This document shows, piece after piece, positions 24,420-33,752 of a DNA stretch of 40,331 bases (the first letter of the stretch is position 1; every line of letters starts with the position of its first letter). The notes under the pieces are model-generated. The model saw only the letters and a list, made by a program, of their open reading frames with translations. It was not told the DNA's origin and ran no database searches. Source of the DNA: an uncultured bacterium (lineage in GTDB: Bacteria; Verrucomicrobiota; Verrucomicrobiia; Verrucomicrobiales; V1-33); the NCBI GenBank assembly GCA_903936775.1, contig CAIZWU010000177.1:1-40331 (forward strand), in the 5' to 3' direction. The translations under genes and the position numbers were made by a program.

Positions 24420-25706
24420 ATGTCCGATCCTTCCCGTCCCCCGGAGTCCCACCCCGATGCTGGAGCGCCGCCCGACCCCGGCATGGCGCTCAAACGCCAG
24501 CAGCACCTGCTGATTTTCCTGACGGTCCTGATCGACCTGATTGGTTTCGGGATTTTGATCCCGGTCATCCAGCCCATCGCCGAGGAACTGGGAGCGCCCA
24601 TCTGGATCGCCACCGTGCTGATGGGCGTTTACAGCCTGATGCAGTTTATCTTTTCGCCGGTGCTGGGCCGCCTCAGCGACCGCGTCGGCCGCGTCCCGGT
24701 ACTGGTCATGAGCCTCTGGGCTTCGGTCGGCGGCTATCTGGTAATGTCGCTGGCGGTCAGTGGCTGGGTCGCGCCCATGACCGGCATCATCCTGCTCTTC
24801 ACGGCCCGTATCATCACCGGTATCGGCGGCGCCAGCATCAGCACCGCGCAGAGTTATCTTTCCGACATCACTGCTCCGGAAAAACGCGCCGGCGTGATGG
24901 GCATGATCGGGGCCGCGTTTGGCCTGGGGTTCATGATCGGCCCCGTGATTGGAGGCATCCTTTCCCACTTCGGGGGAAGAGCGGCGCCCTTCCTTTTTGC
25001 TGCGGGTCTAAGTGTGCTCAACGTCCTCCTGATGGCCCGTCGCCTGCCTGAAACCCTTCCTCCCGAAAAGCGCGGTGCCAGCCGCACCTCGCCATCCGTT
25101 TTTGCCGTGGCGCTCGCCAACCGCGGCACGGCCCTGCCCGCCATTCTCCTTGCCAATTTCCTCGTCATCGGAGCCTTCTCCACCATGACCGCGGCCTTTG
25201 TGCTTTTCCTGAAAAACCACGCCTCATTCCAGTTCAATGAAATGCAGATCGGCTACTGCTTTGGATTCATTGGGATTGTCGGAGTCATCATCCAGGGCGG
25301 CATCATCCGCCGCATCGCCAAAAACAACAATGAGGGCCGGCTCGCCCTGACGGGTTTGGGCCTGATGGTGATTGCGATGATGTGGCTGCCTTTCACCACC
25401 CCGTGGCTGGTGCTCGTTCTGAATATGTGGCTCATGGCCGCCGGGAACAGCCTGACCAATCCTTGTCTGAATACCCTCGCCAGCCGCTGCGGCACCCTGC
25501 AGAACCAAGGCCTGACCATGGGAGCCATGGCCGGAGCCGGCAGTCTCGGACGTTTCTTCGGCGCATTGTTGGCCGGACCGCTGCTCATGTTGAACCAGCA
25601 GGATGCGCTCAGTTATGGACGGGCGGCATTTCTCACGGCCGCCCTCGTCATGGCAGCGGCAGCGCTGCCGCTGCTGGCAGCACGCAAGGCGTCCTCCCGC
25701 GCCTGA
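24420..25706 (+). CDS. MFS drug/metabolite exporter (TetA/TCR-like)
   Basis: This is a 428-residue major-facilitator protein with about 12 hydrophobic segments. The first membrane helix carries VLIDLIGFGILIPVIQPI and loop 2-3 carries the MFS motif GRLSDRVGRVPVL, both characteristic of the TetA/multidrug-resistance group. TGIGGASISTAQSYLSDITA and FGLGFMIGPVIGG complete the antiporter motifs. The N-terminal 25 residues are Pro-rich and cytoplasmic. The start is an ATG with no Shine-Dalgarno sequence. Transport direction is probably outward by proton antiport; the substrate cannot be inferred. The next gene, an ABC exporter, lies 74 bp downstream on the same strand. Confidence 0.88.
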   Translation: MSDPSRPPESHPDAGAPPDPGMALKRQQHLLIFLTVLIDLIGFGILIPVIQPIAEELGAPIWIATVLMGVYSLMQFIFSPVLGRLSDRVGRVPVLVMSLWASVGGYLVMSLAVSGWVAPMTGIILLFTARIITGIGGASISTAQSYLSDITAPEKRAGVMGMIGAAFGLGFMIGPVIGGILSHFGGRAAPFLFAAGLSVLNVLLMARRLPETLPPEKRGASRTSPSVFAVALANRGTALPAILLANFLVIGAFSTMTAAFVLFLKNHASFQFNEMQIGYCFGFIGIVGVIIQGGIIRRIAKNNNEGRLALTGLGLMVIAMMWLPFTTPWLVLVLNMWLMAAGNSLTNPCLNTLASRCGTLQNQGLTMGAMAGAGSLGRFFGALLAGPLLMLNQQDALSYGRAAFLTAALVMAAAALPLLAARKASSRA

Positions 25707-25780
25707 TAATTCCGGGTTTCCATCGGGAACCCCGCCCCCCTGGCCATTGACGGACCTGGACGCCGCCCTGACATTCAGCC

Positions 25781-27553
25781 ATGTCCGAGCCCCCTGCCCC
25801 CTCCCGTTCAGCCATTTCATCCCACCGCTGGGTGCTGGGTTATCTGATGAAGGAAAAGGCCGTATTCCTGCCATCCATGGCTGCCTTGTTTTTGACGGCC
25901 GGGCTCTCCCTGGCCTTCCCTTGGTTCCTCAAGGAATTGATCGGCAACCCCACCGATGCCCTCAAAGCCGGAGTCGACCCCGCCGCGGTCCTCGCCAAAT
26001 CAAACCGCGTGGTGCTCGAACTCACCGGCGTCCTCGCCCTCCAGGCCTTCATTGCCTTCTGGCGTGTCCAGGGCTTCACCTATGCCGGGGAATCCGCTCT
26101 GAACCGGCTGCGGCGCGACCTCTTCGGCCACCTCGTGCACCTGCCGATGCCCTTCTTCCAGGAGCAACGCGCCGGGGCCCTCAGCAACCGAATCTCGGCC
26201 GATCTCAGCCTCGTCCGCGAAACCCTCCTCAGCACCGTCCCCCAGGCCGTGCGGCAAACCGTGATCCTCATCGGAGGACTGTGCTTCATCTTTTTTGCCT
26301 CATGGAAGCTCTCGCTGATCATGCTGGGCAGCATACCATTCGTCGTCCTCGCGATCGCCTTCTTCGGCAAAAAAGTACGGGGTTATTCCAAGGCCGCCCA
26401 GGACTCCCTCGCGGAAGCCGGCACCGTCATCGAAGAAACGGTGCAAGGTATCGCGGACGTCAAGTCGTTCACCAACGAACCGTTCGAGCAGACCCGTTAT
26501 GACCGGGCTCTCCAACGCTTTTTCGGGGTGACCATGCGCGGGGCCAAAACGAGGGCGGCCTTCCTCTCGTTCATCATCTTTGCGCTTTTCGGCACCATCG
26601 CTTTCGTGGCTTGGTTCGGGGCCCGCCTGCTGGCCCATGGCGAAATCAACGGCACCAATTTCGTCTCGTTCATTCTCTTCTCCATCTTCGTCGGAGCGTC
26701 GTTAGGCTCCTTTCCGGAAATTATCTCACAGTTCCAGCAGACCGCCGGAGCCACTGAACGCCTGCGCGAACTTCTGGAACTCGCTCCCGAACGCACCGAC
26801 GGCGATCCTGACGCCAAATTGGCTGGAGCCGTCACTTTCGAAAACCTCTCCTTCCGTTACCCGGCCCGTCCGGAAGCCCTCGTCCTCAGCAACCTCAGTT
26901 TCCACATCGAACCCGGTCAACGGGTCGCCCTCGTGGGTCCCTCCGGCGCAGGGAAATCGACCGTATTCTCCCTCATTCTCGGCTTCAACCAACCGGAATC
27001 CGGCCAAATCCTTTTTGATGGTAATCCGATTGGTTCCCTCGCCCTCGGTGCCCTCCGCAGCCAGATCGCGATCGTTCCCCAGGAAGTGCTGCTCTTCGGC
27101 GGGAGCATCCGGGAAAATATCGAATACGGGAAACCAGGCGCCAGCCTCGAAGAGATCCACGCCGCCGCCCGGCTGGCCAACGCCTCGGATTACATCCATG
27201 CCCTGCCGGAAGGATTTGAAACCATGGTAGGCCCCCGCGGCACCAAGCTCTCCGGCGGCCAGCGGCAACGCATTGCCATCGCCCGCGCCATCCTGGCCGA
27301 TCCCCGTATCCTACTTCTCGACGAGGCCACTTCCGCCCTCGACTCCGAAAGCGAGCGCCTCGTCAACGAAGCCCTCGAGCGCCTCATGGCCGGCCGCACC
27401 AGCCTCGTGATCGCCCACCGCCTCAGCACCGTCCGCCACGCCGACCGCATCCTCGTATTCAACCAGGGGAAAATCGTCGAAAGCGGCACCCATGACGAAC
27501 TGATCGCCCATCACGGCACCTACCGGTTTCTGGTGGAAACGCAGCTGGTCTAG
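25781..27553 (+). CDS. MsbA-type ABC exporter (fused permease and ATPase)
   Basis: This is a 590-residue half-transporter that works as a homodimer. Residues ~20-330 form the six-helix exporter membrane domain, and residues ~345-585 form the ATPase. Complete ATPase motifs are visible: Walker A GPSGAGKST, Q-loop IVPQEVLLFGGS, signature KLSGGQRQRIAIARAI, Walker B ILLLDEATSALD and switch His in VIAHRLSTVRHADRI. The membrane domain has FFQEQRAGALSNRISADL, the coupling-helix region of lipid-exporter-type proteins. Lipid A-core flipping (MsbA role) is reasonable given the heptose kinase nearby, but drug or peptide exporters look the same by eye. The gene lies on the same strand as the MFS gene. Confidence 0.92.
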   Translation: MSEPPAPSRSAISSHRWVLGYLMKEKAVFLPSMAALFLTAGLSLAFPWFLKELIGNPTDALKAGVDPAAVLAKSNRVVLELTGVLALQAFIAFWRVQGFTYAGESALNRLRRDLFGHLVHLPMPFFQEQRAGALSNRISADLSLVRETLLSTVPQAVRQTVILIGGLCFIFFASWKLSLIMLGSIPFVVLAIAFFGKKVRGYSKAAQDSLAEAGTVIEETVQGIADVKSFTNEPFEQTRYDRALQRFFGVTMRGAKTRAAFLSFIIFALFGTIAFVAWFGARLLAHGEINGTNFVSFILFSIFVGASLGSFPEIISQFQQTAGATERLRELLELAPERTDGDPDAKLAGAVTFENLSFRYPARPEALVLSNLSFHIEPGQRVALVGPSGAGKSTVFSLILGFNQPESGQILFDGNPIGSLALGALRSQIAIVPQEVLLFGGSIRENIEYGKPGASLEEIHAAARLANASDYIHALPEGFETMVGPRGTKLSGGQRQRIAIARAILADPRILLLDEATSALDSESERLVNEALERLMAGRTSLVIAHRLSTVRHADRILVFNQGKIVESGTHDELIAHHGTYRFLVETQLV

Positions 27554-27671
27554 CATATTCCAGGAGGACCGCCGGCATTTCCCTGCCCCGGGCGCCTACG
27601 CGAATGCGCAAAAGTAATTCTTCCGGCTTTCCGCCGGTGCGGAGCAGTTTGTGGGAGTCCACTTCCTGTCT

Positions 27672-28670
27672 ATGAAACACCACCTCACCGCCCTGCTCCT
27701 GATCCTTTCCAGTCCCGGTCTGTATGCCCAGGCCCCGGCCGCGGCTCCTGGCACTCCGGCCCCGAAACCCGCCCCGGCGGCCAAGCCGGCTCCCCAAGGT
27801 CCTGTTCCCACCCTGGGCGGTGTGTCCTATGGCAACGATCCGCGGCAGATCCTCGATTTCTGGAAAGCCGACACCAAAGAACCCGCTCCGGTGCTCTTTT
27901 TCATCCATGGCGGCGGCTGGAACAACGGGGACAAGAACTCCGTCTTCAACAACGGCCATGCTGCTTATCTGAAAGCCGGCATCTCAGTGGTCTCCATCCA
28001 CTACCGGTTTGTCCCCGCCGCCAAGGCTGCAGGCATCAAGCCCCCTGTCTCGTGGCCACTCCACGATGCCGCCCGCGCCCTCCAATTCCTCCGCAGCAAG
28101 GCGGGCGAATGGAATCTCGACAAAACCCGCATCGCCGCCTCCGGGGGCTCTGCCGGTGCCTGCTCCAGCTTGTGGCTGGCCTTCCATCCCGACCTGGCCG
28201 ATCCCTCCAGCAGCGACCCGGTGGCCCGCGAATCCACCCGCCTGACCTGTGCCGCGGTGATGGGAGCCCAGACTTCCCTGGATCCAAAACAAATGAAGGA
28301 ATGGATGCCCAACAGCACCTATGGCGGTCATGCCTTTGGGTTCGCCCCCAACCCCGCCGAAAAGAAAACCCAGTTTCAGGTTTTCCTCGAAGGCCGGGAA
28401 ACCATCCTCCCCTGGATCAAGGAATATTCCCCGTATGAACTCGTCAGCAGTGACGACCCCCCGGTCTATCTCTTTTACGCCGCCCCGCCCGCCATGGGAC
28501 AGGAGCAGAAGGACCCCACCCACAGCGCCAACTTCGGGGTGGGCCTGCAGGAAAAACTCAAGGCCACGGGCGTCGCCAGCGAACTCCAATACCCCGGCGC
28601 CACCGGGGTCACCCACCGCACCGTCCAGGATTTTGTGATTGCCAAACTGACGGGAAAAGGCCAGCCGTAG
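27672..28670 (+). CDS. Exported alpha/beta hydrolase (esterase/HSL-like)
   Basis: This is a 332-residue protein with a signal peptide (LTALLLILSSPGLYAQ) and an Ala/Pro-rich linker (21-45). The hydrolase fold shows the oxyanion motif HGGGW (79-83), as in carboxylesterases and hormone-sensitive-lipase relatives. The nucleophile elbow is GGSAG with S160, and a probable catalytic His lies near the C-terminus in GVTHRTVQDF. In PVC bacteria such proteins often act on acetylated or feruloylated polysaccharides; that role here is inference, supported by the two DUF1080 genes that follow. The ATG at 27672 is preferred over the GTG at 27651 because it starts the signal peptide directly. Confidence 0.85.
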   Translation: MKHHLTALLLILSSPGLYAQAPAAAPGTPAPKPAPAAKPAPQGPVPTLGGVSYGNDPRQILDFWKADTKEPAPVLFFIHGGGWNNGDKNSVFNNGHAAYLKAGISVVSIHYRFVPAAKAAGIKPPVSWPLHDAARALQFLRSKAGEWNLDKTRIAASGGSAGACSSLWLAFHPDLADPSSSDPVARESTRLTCAAVMGAQTSLDPKQMKEWMPNSTYGGHAFGFAPNPAEKKTQFQVFLEGRETILPWIKEYSPYELVSSDDPPVYLFYAAPPAMGQEQKDPTHSANFGVGLQEKLKATGVASELQYPGATGVTHRTVQDFVIAKLTGKGQP

Positions 28671-28732
28671 ACTTGTTTCAGACCCGGAAATTCCGCGAGA
28701 AATCGCTTCCGCTCTCCCCGTATCCCCAACCC

Positions 28733-29383
28733 ATGAAAAAATTCATCCCATTTGCCACCATGGCGGCCCTGGCCGTCTCCCTGTTCACCGCCCGCGCCGA
28801 GGAGGCGAAGGATGGCTGGAAGTCCCTGTTCAACGGCAAGGACCTCACCGGCTGGAAAGTGAACGAGGAAAATCCCTCCGCCTTCAGCGTGTCGGATGGA
28901 GCCATCCACATCAAGGGCGGCCGCTCCCACCTTTTCTACGCGGGCGAAGTGAATGGCGCGAAGTTCAAGAACTTTGAGTTCAAGGCCAAGGTCATGACGA
29001 AGAAAAACGCCAACAGCGGTATTTACTTCGCCACTGAATATCAAAAAGACGGGTGGCCCTCCAAAGGCTACGAATGCCAGGTCAACAACTCCTTCGACAA
29101 GGACCCGCGCCGCACCGCCAGCCTTTACGCGGTGAAGGACGTGAACGAAAAACTCGTCCCCGATGACACCTGGTTCGACTACAGCATCAAGGTGGAGGAC
29201 AAAAAAATCACCCTAAGCATCAATGGCAAAGTGGTCACCGAATACACCGAGAAGGAAGGCGACCCGCGCGGTGGCGGCATGGAAGGCCGCTGGATCAAGG
29301 ACGGCGGCACCTTTGCCTTCCAGGCCCATGATCCCGGCTGTGAGGCCTTCTACAAGGACATCATGGTGAAGCCCCTTCCCTAA
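28733..29383 (+). CDS. Exported DUF1080 (3-keto-disaccharide hydrolase-like) protein, copy 1
   Basis: This is a 216-residue protein with a signal peptide (KKFIPFATMAALAVSLFTARA) and one DUF1080 domain. The diagnostic opening SLFNGKDLTGWKV is followed by FEFKAKVMTKKNANSGIYF, GYECQVNN, a hydroxyl-rich RRTASLYAV strand and the closing HDPGCEAFYKDIMVKPLP. The fold is a concanavalin-like beta sandwich. Members characterised in other bacteria bind or cleave 3-keto-disaccharides; specificity here is unknown. The ATG at 28733 gives the signal peptide. It is the first of two tandem paralogues, which share the LFNGKDLTGW and NSG motifs but differ strongly elsewhere. Confidence 0.9.
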   Translation: MKKFIPFATMAALAVSLFTARAEEAKDGWKSLFNGKDLTGWKVNEENPSAFSVSDGAIHIKGGRSHLFYAGEVNGAKFKNFEFKAKVMTKKNANSGIYFATEYQKDGWPSKGYECQVNNSFDKDPRRTASLYAVKDVNEKLVPDDTWFDYSIKVEDKKITLSINGKVVTEYTEKEGDPRGGGMEGRWIKDGGTFAFQAHDPGCEAFYKDIMVKPLP

Positions 29384-29413
29384 GCCCTCGTCTCAGGGAA
29401 AACTCCCTTGGCA

Positions 29414-29445
29414 GCGGCGGACTGGTTGAAAGACTGGTCCGCCGC
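29414..29445 (+). terminator. Hairpin between the two DUF1080 genes
   Basis: GCGGCGGAC (29414-29422) and GTCCGCCGC (29437-29445) pair perfectly over 9 bp with a 14-base loop, about 30 bp after the first DUF1080 stop codon. It is followed by CTTCGTTT. It is a plausible intrinsic terminator, although the T-run is weak. Confidence 0.5.
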
Positions 29446-29491
29446 CTTCGTTTCCGCTCCAGCCCCGCAATCCTCCACTTCATCCCGATCC

Positions 29492-30145
29492 ATGTTCCTC
29501 CGCTCCCTTTTCCTTTCCGCCTGCCTGCTCGTGTCCGCTGCCGCCCAGGAGACCAAACCGCTCTTCAACGGCAAGGACCTCACCGGCTGGACGACGGCCG
29601 AGGGCAAGCCCGTCACCGCCGGCTGGATCGTTGAAACCGACGGGGTGCTGCACCGCGCTTCCAAAGGCGGCGACATCTTTACGGCCCAGGAATACGTCGA
29701 TTACGAACTGGCCTGGGAATGGAAAATTTCCCCCGGCGGCAACAGTGGTCTGAAATACCGCGTCACGCAGTTTCCCGGGAAAGGTTATCTCGGTTGCGAA
29801 TATCAACTCCTCGATGACGTCAACCACCCTGATGGCAAAATCGGAGCGCACCGCCAGACCGCCTCCCTCTACGACATTCTCCCTCCTGCCACCGGCAAAC
29901 CCCTCAAGCCCGTCGGTGAGTGGAATACCTCCAAAATCATCGTCAAAGGCAACACCTTCGAGCACTGGCTCAACGGCACCAAAGTCCTCAGCGTGGACCT
30001 CACCAGCGAGACCTTCAAAGCCGCCCGCGCCAAAAGCAAATTCAAGTCCGTCCCCGGCTTCGCCGAAAACGCCAAAGGCCGCATCATGCTGCAGGATCAC
30101 AACGACGAAGCCTGGTTCCGCCACATCACGCTGAAGCCCCTCTGA
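29492..30145 (+). CDS. Exported DUF1080 (3-keto-disaccharide hydrolase-like) protein, copy 2
   Basis: This is a 217-residue protein with a signal peptide (FLRSLFLSACLLVSAAAQ). The DUF1080 domain shows PLFNGKDLTGWTTAEGKPV, YELAWEWKISPGGNSGLKY, GYLGCEYQLLDD, HRQTASLYDILPP and KGRIMLQDHNDEAWFRHITL, the family's most conserved closing motif. The ATG at 29492 begins the signal peptide; an in-frame TTG at 29408 lies within the upstream hairpin and is rejected. Compared with copy 1 it keeps the canonical Q-D-H ending (copy 1 has AHDPG), so the two may differ in ligand or activity. Confidence 0.92.
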   Translation: MFLRSLFLSACLLVSAAAQETKPLFNGKDLTGWTTAEGKPVTAGWIVETDGVLHRASKGGDIFTAQEYVDYELAWEWKISPGGNSGLKYRVTQFPGKGYLGCEYQLLDDVNHPDGKIGAHRQTASLYDILPPATGKPLKPVGEWNTSKIIVKGNTFEHWLNGTKVLSVDLTSETFKAARAKSKFKSVPGFAENAKGRIMLQDHNDEAWFRHITLKPL

Positions 30146-30191
30146 CATCCCAGGAAATTGACAGGAGGGATCGGCGGCCGCATTTTACGCC

Positions 30192-31353
30192 ATGCCCCAG
30201 CTGCCCGCCCCCTCAGACCGTCAGGTTCCCGGATGGCCAGCCAGTCTGCCTTGGGTGCTGTTGTTCATGGGGGGGGCATTGGGGATTTGGTTATTCATGG
30301 ATGTCCGGCAACAGTTGACCGGAAAAGCAGCATTAGTCGAAACCAATGCACTACTACGACGGTATTCCGCCAACACGACGCTGAGGATGGCGGAAGCCCG
30401 TGGCTGGGACACGGCCTATACCTTGCTGCCGGAGTTTCTGCCGGAGGCTGTCAAACTCCTCGGCCCCGCCCCTGAGCTCCGGGAAATCGCTGTCACCGGC
30501 CTCACCTGCCGGTGTGCCTCCGTCCTTGAGCATCGCAGCGAACAATCCCCGGCCTTCAGTGCCGACAGCCGCTGGATCATCTCCAGGCTGGCGGATGGGA
30601 CCCTCGTCTTCACAGATGTCAATTTTCTCGATCCCACCTCGTGGCACCTGAAAGCCGGGGCCCATGATTTCCGGGTCGATGCCCGGTTTCTCTACTATCA
30701 AACGGGTAACGGCTGGCAACGCGCCGCCCTGCGCACCCCGCCGGACGGCCAGGCGGATCGGCCCGGCTGAACCTTTTGCCGGCGTGCCTCCGGAGCCCTC
30801 CAAACCGCCCAGCACCGCCCTCATCCTTCCGAGAGTCGGCGGCACCCCGGCCCGCCTGACCTTTCAAGGCGGCCGCGATCGCGAAATCCCGGTACATCCG
30901 CTGACAGAAACCGGTTCTGCCCCCTGCTCCGCGGTACTCTCGCCGGATGGCCGGTTCGCCGCCGTCTGGATCGAAAAACAAGCCATCCAAATTTGGCGGT
31001 TCAGTTTCCTGCGCGAACACCTCGCCCGCCTCGGCCTCGATTGGGATGTCCACGAATTCCCCCCGCCTGTGAACCACGAAAGGGTCGAGGGCACCCTCAC
31101 AGGAGCTGAAGCCGTGCCGCCGGCGTGGCGCACTGTTCCTCCTCCGGAATCCGGCCAGCCCGCCTCCACTCCTCCACGCCGCCAAGTCATCCTGCCAACT
31201 GCCATGCCTGACACCCGAATAGGAGACGACAGCTCCATTTTCACGCCTGACAACAAGCCGGCTCCCGGGCGCAGTATGATCCAGGAATCCTCTGCGCCGG
31301 ACTCCAAGGATAATCAGCCCCGCCGCCGGATTGTGCTGCCGCCGTCTGAATAA
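30192..31353 (+). pseudogene. WD40-like membrane-anchored protein interrupted by a frameshift
   Basis: Two overlapping frames appear to be halves of one protein. The first (30192-30770, 192 aa) has a membrane anchor (LPWVLLFMGGALGIWLFMDV), a helical segment and a propeller-like strand SPAFSADSRWIISRLADGTL. It stops soon after TPPDGQADRPG. The second (open through 31353) continues with CSAVLSPDGRFAAVWIEKQA, IQIWRFSFLREHLARLGLDWD and a Pro/Ser-rich tail. The ending LREHLARLGLDWD is typical of WD40 proteins from PVC bacteria. A +1 shift between about 30664 and 30770 restores one continuous product; base runs such as CCCC and CCC lie there. Either a real inactivating indel or a sequencing error would explain it. 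The 3' end is convergent with the ABC operon. Confidence 0.6.
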
Positions 31354-31359
31354 CTGAAT

Positions 31360-31380
31360 CCCAGGCGCATCATCGCTGGG
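31360..31380. terminator. Short hairpin between convergent genes
   Basis: CCCAG (31360-31364) pairs with CTGGG (31376-31380) in the 27-bp gap between two convergent stop codons, and GCG/CGC can extend it with one bulge. Position fits a shared transcript end; the stem is short. Confidence 0.3.
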
Positions 31381-32568
31381 TCACACCTCCCTCAATGCCG
31401 AGGCAATCGGCATCCGGGCGGCGCGGATCGCCGGGAACAAGCCACCGACCAGGCCCAGCACGGAGGCCGTCAGGATAGCGGTGAACAACAGCGCCGGGGT
31501 GACGGCGAACGCAAAGGTGACCTGGCTGAAGGTTTGAAAATTCATGGTGGCAGCCTGGTAGCCGTCGAAGGCCAGCCATGCCAATCCCGCTCCCAGGACG
31601 CCTCCGGCCAGCGCCAGGATCAATGATTCCACGAGGACGGAAACGATGACGGGCCCCCTGCCAAAACCGATGGCCCGCAGGGTGGCGATCTCGCGGGTGC
31701 GCGCCGAGACCGCGCTGTACATGGTATTCAAAGCGCCGAACAAAGCCCCAAAGGCCATCAGGACCGCGATGAAAATGCCGATGCCCGTGATGAAACCCGA
31801 AGTGCCGCTGCTTTGTTCCGCGTAGTGCTCCGCCAAGGTGGTGGTTTTGATCTGAAGCTGGGGATTACTGGTCAAGGCATCCTTGAAGCCGGTGAAAGCC
31901 GCCTCCGATTCCAGCCTGACATAGACCGACTGGAATCCGTCAGGGCGTTTGTAGGCGGATTGGAGCACGGCGGCGTCCGTCCAGATTTCGGATTCCGCGA
32001 TGCCGCCGCCGGAAGTGAAAATACCGGTAATGGTCCAGGTGTCCGGCCCTATTTTGAGCTGGCTGCCCGCATCCAGTCCGCGGAAAGCCCTGGCGGCCCC
32101 CACCCCGACGATCACTTCATTTTTGCCGGCTTCAAAGCGCCGCCCCTGCACCATTTCCATATTACCGCGCACGTTGTAGGCGGCGGAACTGACGCCCCGG
32201 AGCGGTACGTTGGCATCGGTGCCGGTGGAGCGTTTCGGGATGTCGATAATCACAAACAGTTCGGAGGAAGCCGCCGGGCCTTCGGCGGTGCGGAGCACGC
32301 CCGGGGCCTCCGCAATCAGGCGGGCCTCTTCCCGGCTGAGACCACTGTTCATTTCGTTATCAGACCCGGCCCGCAATACAATCGCGGTATCCTCCGAACC
32401 GGAAACCGTCATGACTTTCCGGAAACCGGCCGCAATGGCGAGGACCCCGGTCAACACCGCCACCACGCCGGCAATACCGATCACGGCGGACAACGCCGCC
32501 CCGAGGCGGGCGGGGATACTCCGCAGATTGAAGACCGCGATGGACAGGATTTGGGACAGCCAGTTCAT
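31381..32568 (-). CDS. ABC transporter permease, MacB/FtsX-like (second copy)
   Basis: This is a 395-residue permease with one N-terminal membrane helix (LSAVIGIAGVVAVLTGVLAIA), a periplasmic domain (~55-265; TWTITGIFTSGGG, ESEIWTDAAVLQSAY) and three C-terminal helices bearing the FtsX signature SARTREIATLRAIGFGRGPVI. The end is FPAIRAARMPIASALREV, the usual ending of MacB-type permeases. It is the last gene of a four-gene operon, 20 bp after the first permease gene. The two permeases differ in sequence and probably form a heterodimer with the ATPase. This class moves lipoproteins, peptides or drugs with help from a periplasmic adaptor rather than through its own channel. Confidence 0.92.
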   Translation of the reverse strand: MNWLSQILSIAVFNLRSIPARLGAALSAVIGIAGVVAVLTGVLAIAAGFRKVMTVSGSEDTAIVLRAGSDNEMNSGLSREEARLIAEAPGVLRTAEGPAASSELFVIIDIPKRSTGTDANVPLRGVSSAAYNVRGNMEMVQGRRFEAGKNEVIVGVGAARAFRGLDAGSQLKIGPDTWTITGIFTSGGGIAESEIWTDAAVLQSAYKRPDGFQSVYVRLESEAAFTGFKDALTSNPQLQIKTTTLAEHYAEQSSGTSGFITGIGIFIAVLMAFGALFGALNTMYSAVSARTREIATLRAIGFGRGPVIVSVLVESLILALAGGVLGAGLAWLAFDGYQAATMNFQTFSQVTFAFAVTPALLFTAILTASVLGLVGGLFPAIRAARMPIASALREV

Positions 32569-32588
32569 GAAGTTGAGAGAGGGATTGG

Positions 32589-33752
32589 CTATCCATTCCG
32601 GCGCAGGGCGGCGGCCGTGCGCAGGCGGAGGGCGTAGCAGGCGGGCAGGACTCCCGTGGCGATTCCCAGGCCCAGCGCCAGGACCGCCCCGAGCATCATG
32701 GCCTCATCCGGCACCTGCAGCACCGGGAACCATTGGGCAACCGGGTTCTTGATAGCGAGCAGCATCCAAGCCACGCCAAGGCCGGCGAGACCAGCCAGCA
32801 GGGCGATGACGCAGGACTCCGCAAGGACGAGCAGCAGGACAAGAGTACCGGAAAAACCGATGGCCTTGAGCACACCGATTTCCTCGGTCCGCTCACGGAC
32901 GGATTGGCTCATGGTATTGCCGGCCACCAGCAGGATAGTGAAAAAAACCGCACTGAGCACCGCAATGAGGATGGCGCCGATGTCCCCCATCTGCTGGGCA
33001 AATCCCGTCATCATGGCGGCCTCGGTTTCGGTTTTGGTTTCGTAGGGGGAATTGGCGAATTGTTCGTCAATTTTTTTGGCTACCGCTTCAGGGGCCGCGT
33101 TCTTGGCGATCCGGATCGTATACCATCCCACCTCCCCTTTGCCGCGGGTGCGGGCTTCGTCGAAATAATCATAGCGGAAATAAAGGGTGGAAGTGTCCGC
33201 CGATTTTTTGGTGGTGTCAAAAATCCCGCATATCTCGAAATTCCACGCCGGCTGGTTGGCCGGTTGGCCCCAGATGGGGGAGGTGATGGGGACGATGTCC
33301 CCGACTTTCCAATTCAAGGTTTTCCGATCTGCCAATGACCGGCCGACGATCGCCCCATTGCGGGTCTTTTTCCAATGGTACAGCTGATCCGGTGGCAGCG
33401 TGTATTCAGGATACAGGACAAAAAACTGATCCTGGTCCACCGGCATGCTGGCGAAGAAGTTTTTGGGATCCTGGTAGATGCCGCCAAACCAGGTCAGGTG
33501 GGTGACATCCTGCACTCCGGGCACCTGGCCGATGCGTGCCCCGTAACTGACCGGAAGAGGTTGAATGAAGCTCACCTTGTGCCGGACAATCAGCCGGTCG
33601 GCATCTGCCATTTTCACACCCGCACCGAAAGCGTCCTTGATGGCGAAGAGGAATCCGAACAGCAAAAATGCCACAAAAATGCTGAGCAGCGTCAACACCG
33701 TACGCAGCTTCTTCCGCTTCAGATTGCTCCAGATGAGGCCGAGGTATTTCAT
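32589..33752 (-). CDS. ABC transporter permease, MacB/FtsX-like (first copy)
   Basis: This is a 387-residue permease. It has an N-terminal basic helix start (LGLIWSNLKRKKLRTVLTLLSIFVAFLLFGFLFAI), a periplasmic domain (~60-255; WFGGIYQDPKNFF, GAIVGRSLADRKTLNWKVGD) and three C-terminal membrane helices with the FtsX motif SVREREEI-type sequence (QSVRERTEEIGVLKAIGFSG). The start codon overlaps the ATPase gene by four bases. The N-terminal NLKRKKLRTVLT pattern is the typical cytoplasmic coupling segment of LolC/MacB-like permeases. It is probably one half of a permease heterodimer with the gene at 31381. Confidence 0.92.
   Translation of the reverse strand: MKYLGLIWSNLKRKKLRTVLTLLSIFVAFLLFGFLFAIKDAFGAGVKMADADRLIVRHKVSFIQPLPVSYGARIGQVPGVQDVTHLTWFGGIYQDPKNFFASMPVDQDQFFVLYPEYTLPPDQLYHWKKTRNGAIVGRSLADRKTLNWKVGDIVPITSPIWGQPANQPAWNFEICGIFDTTKKSADTSTLYFRYDYFDEARTRGKGEVGWYTIRIAKNAAPEAVAKKIDEQFANSPYETKTETEAAMMTGFAQQMGDIGAILIAVLSAVFFTILLVAGNTMSQSVRERTEEIGVLKAIGFSGTLVLLLVLAESCVIALLAGLAGLGVAWMLLAIKNPVAQWFPVLQVPDEAMMLGAVLALGLGIATGVLPACYALRLRTAAALRRNG

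Noticed and set aside
30664..30770. Programmed frameshift in the WD40-like gene
   Set aside because: No slippery heptamer with a downstream pseudoknot is apparent; an indel or sequencing error is simpler.
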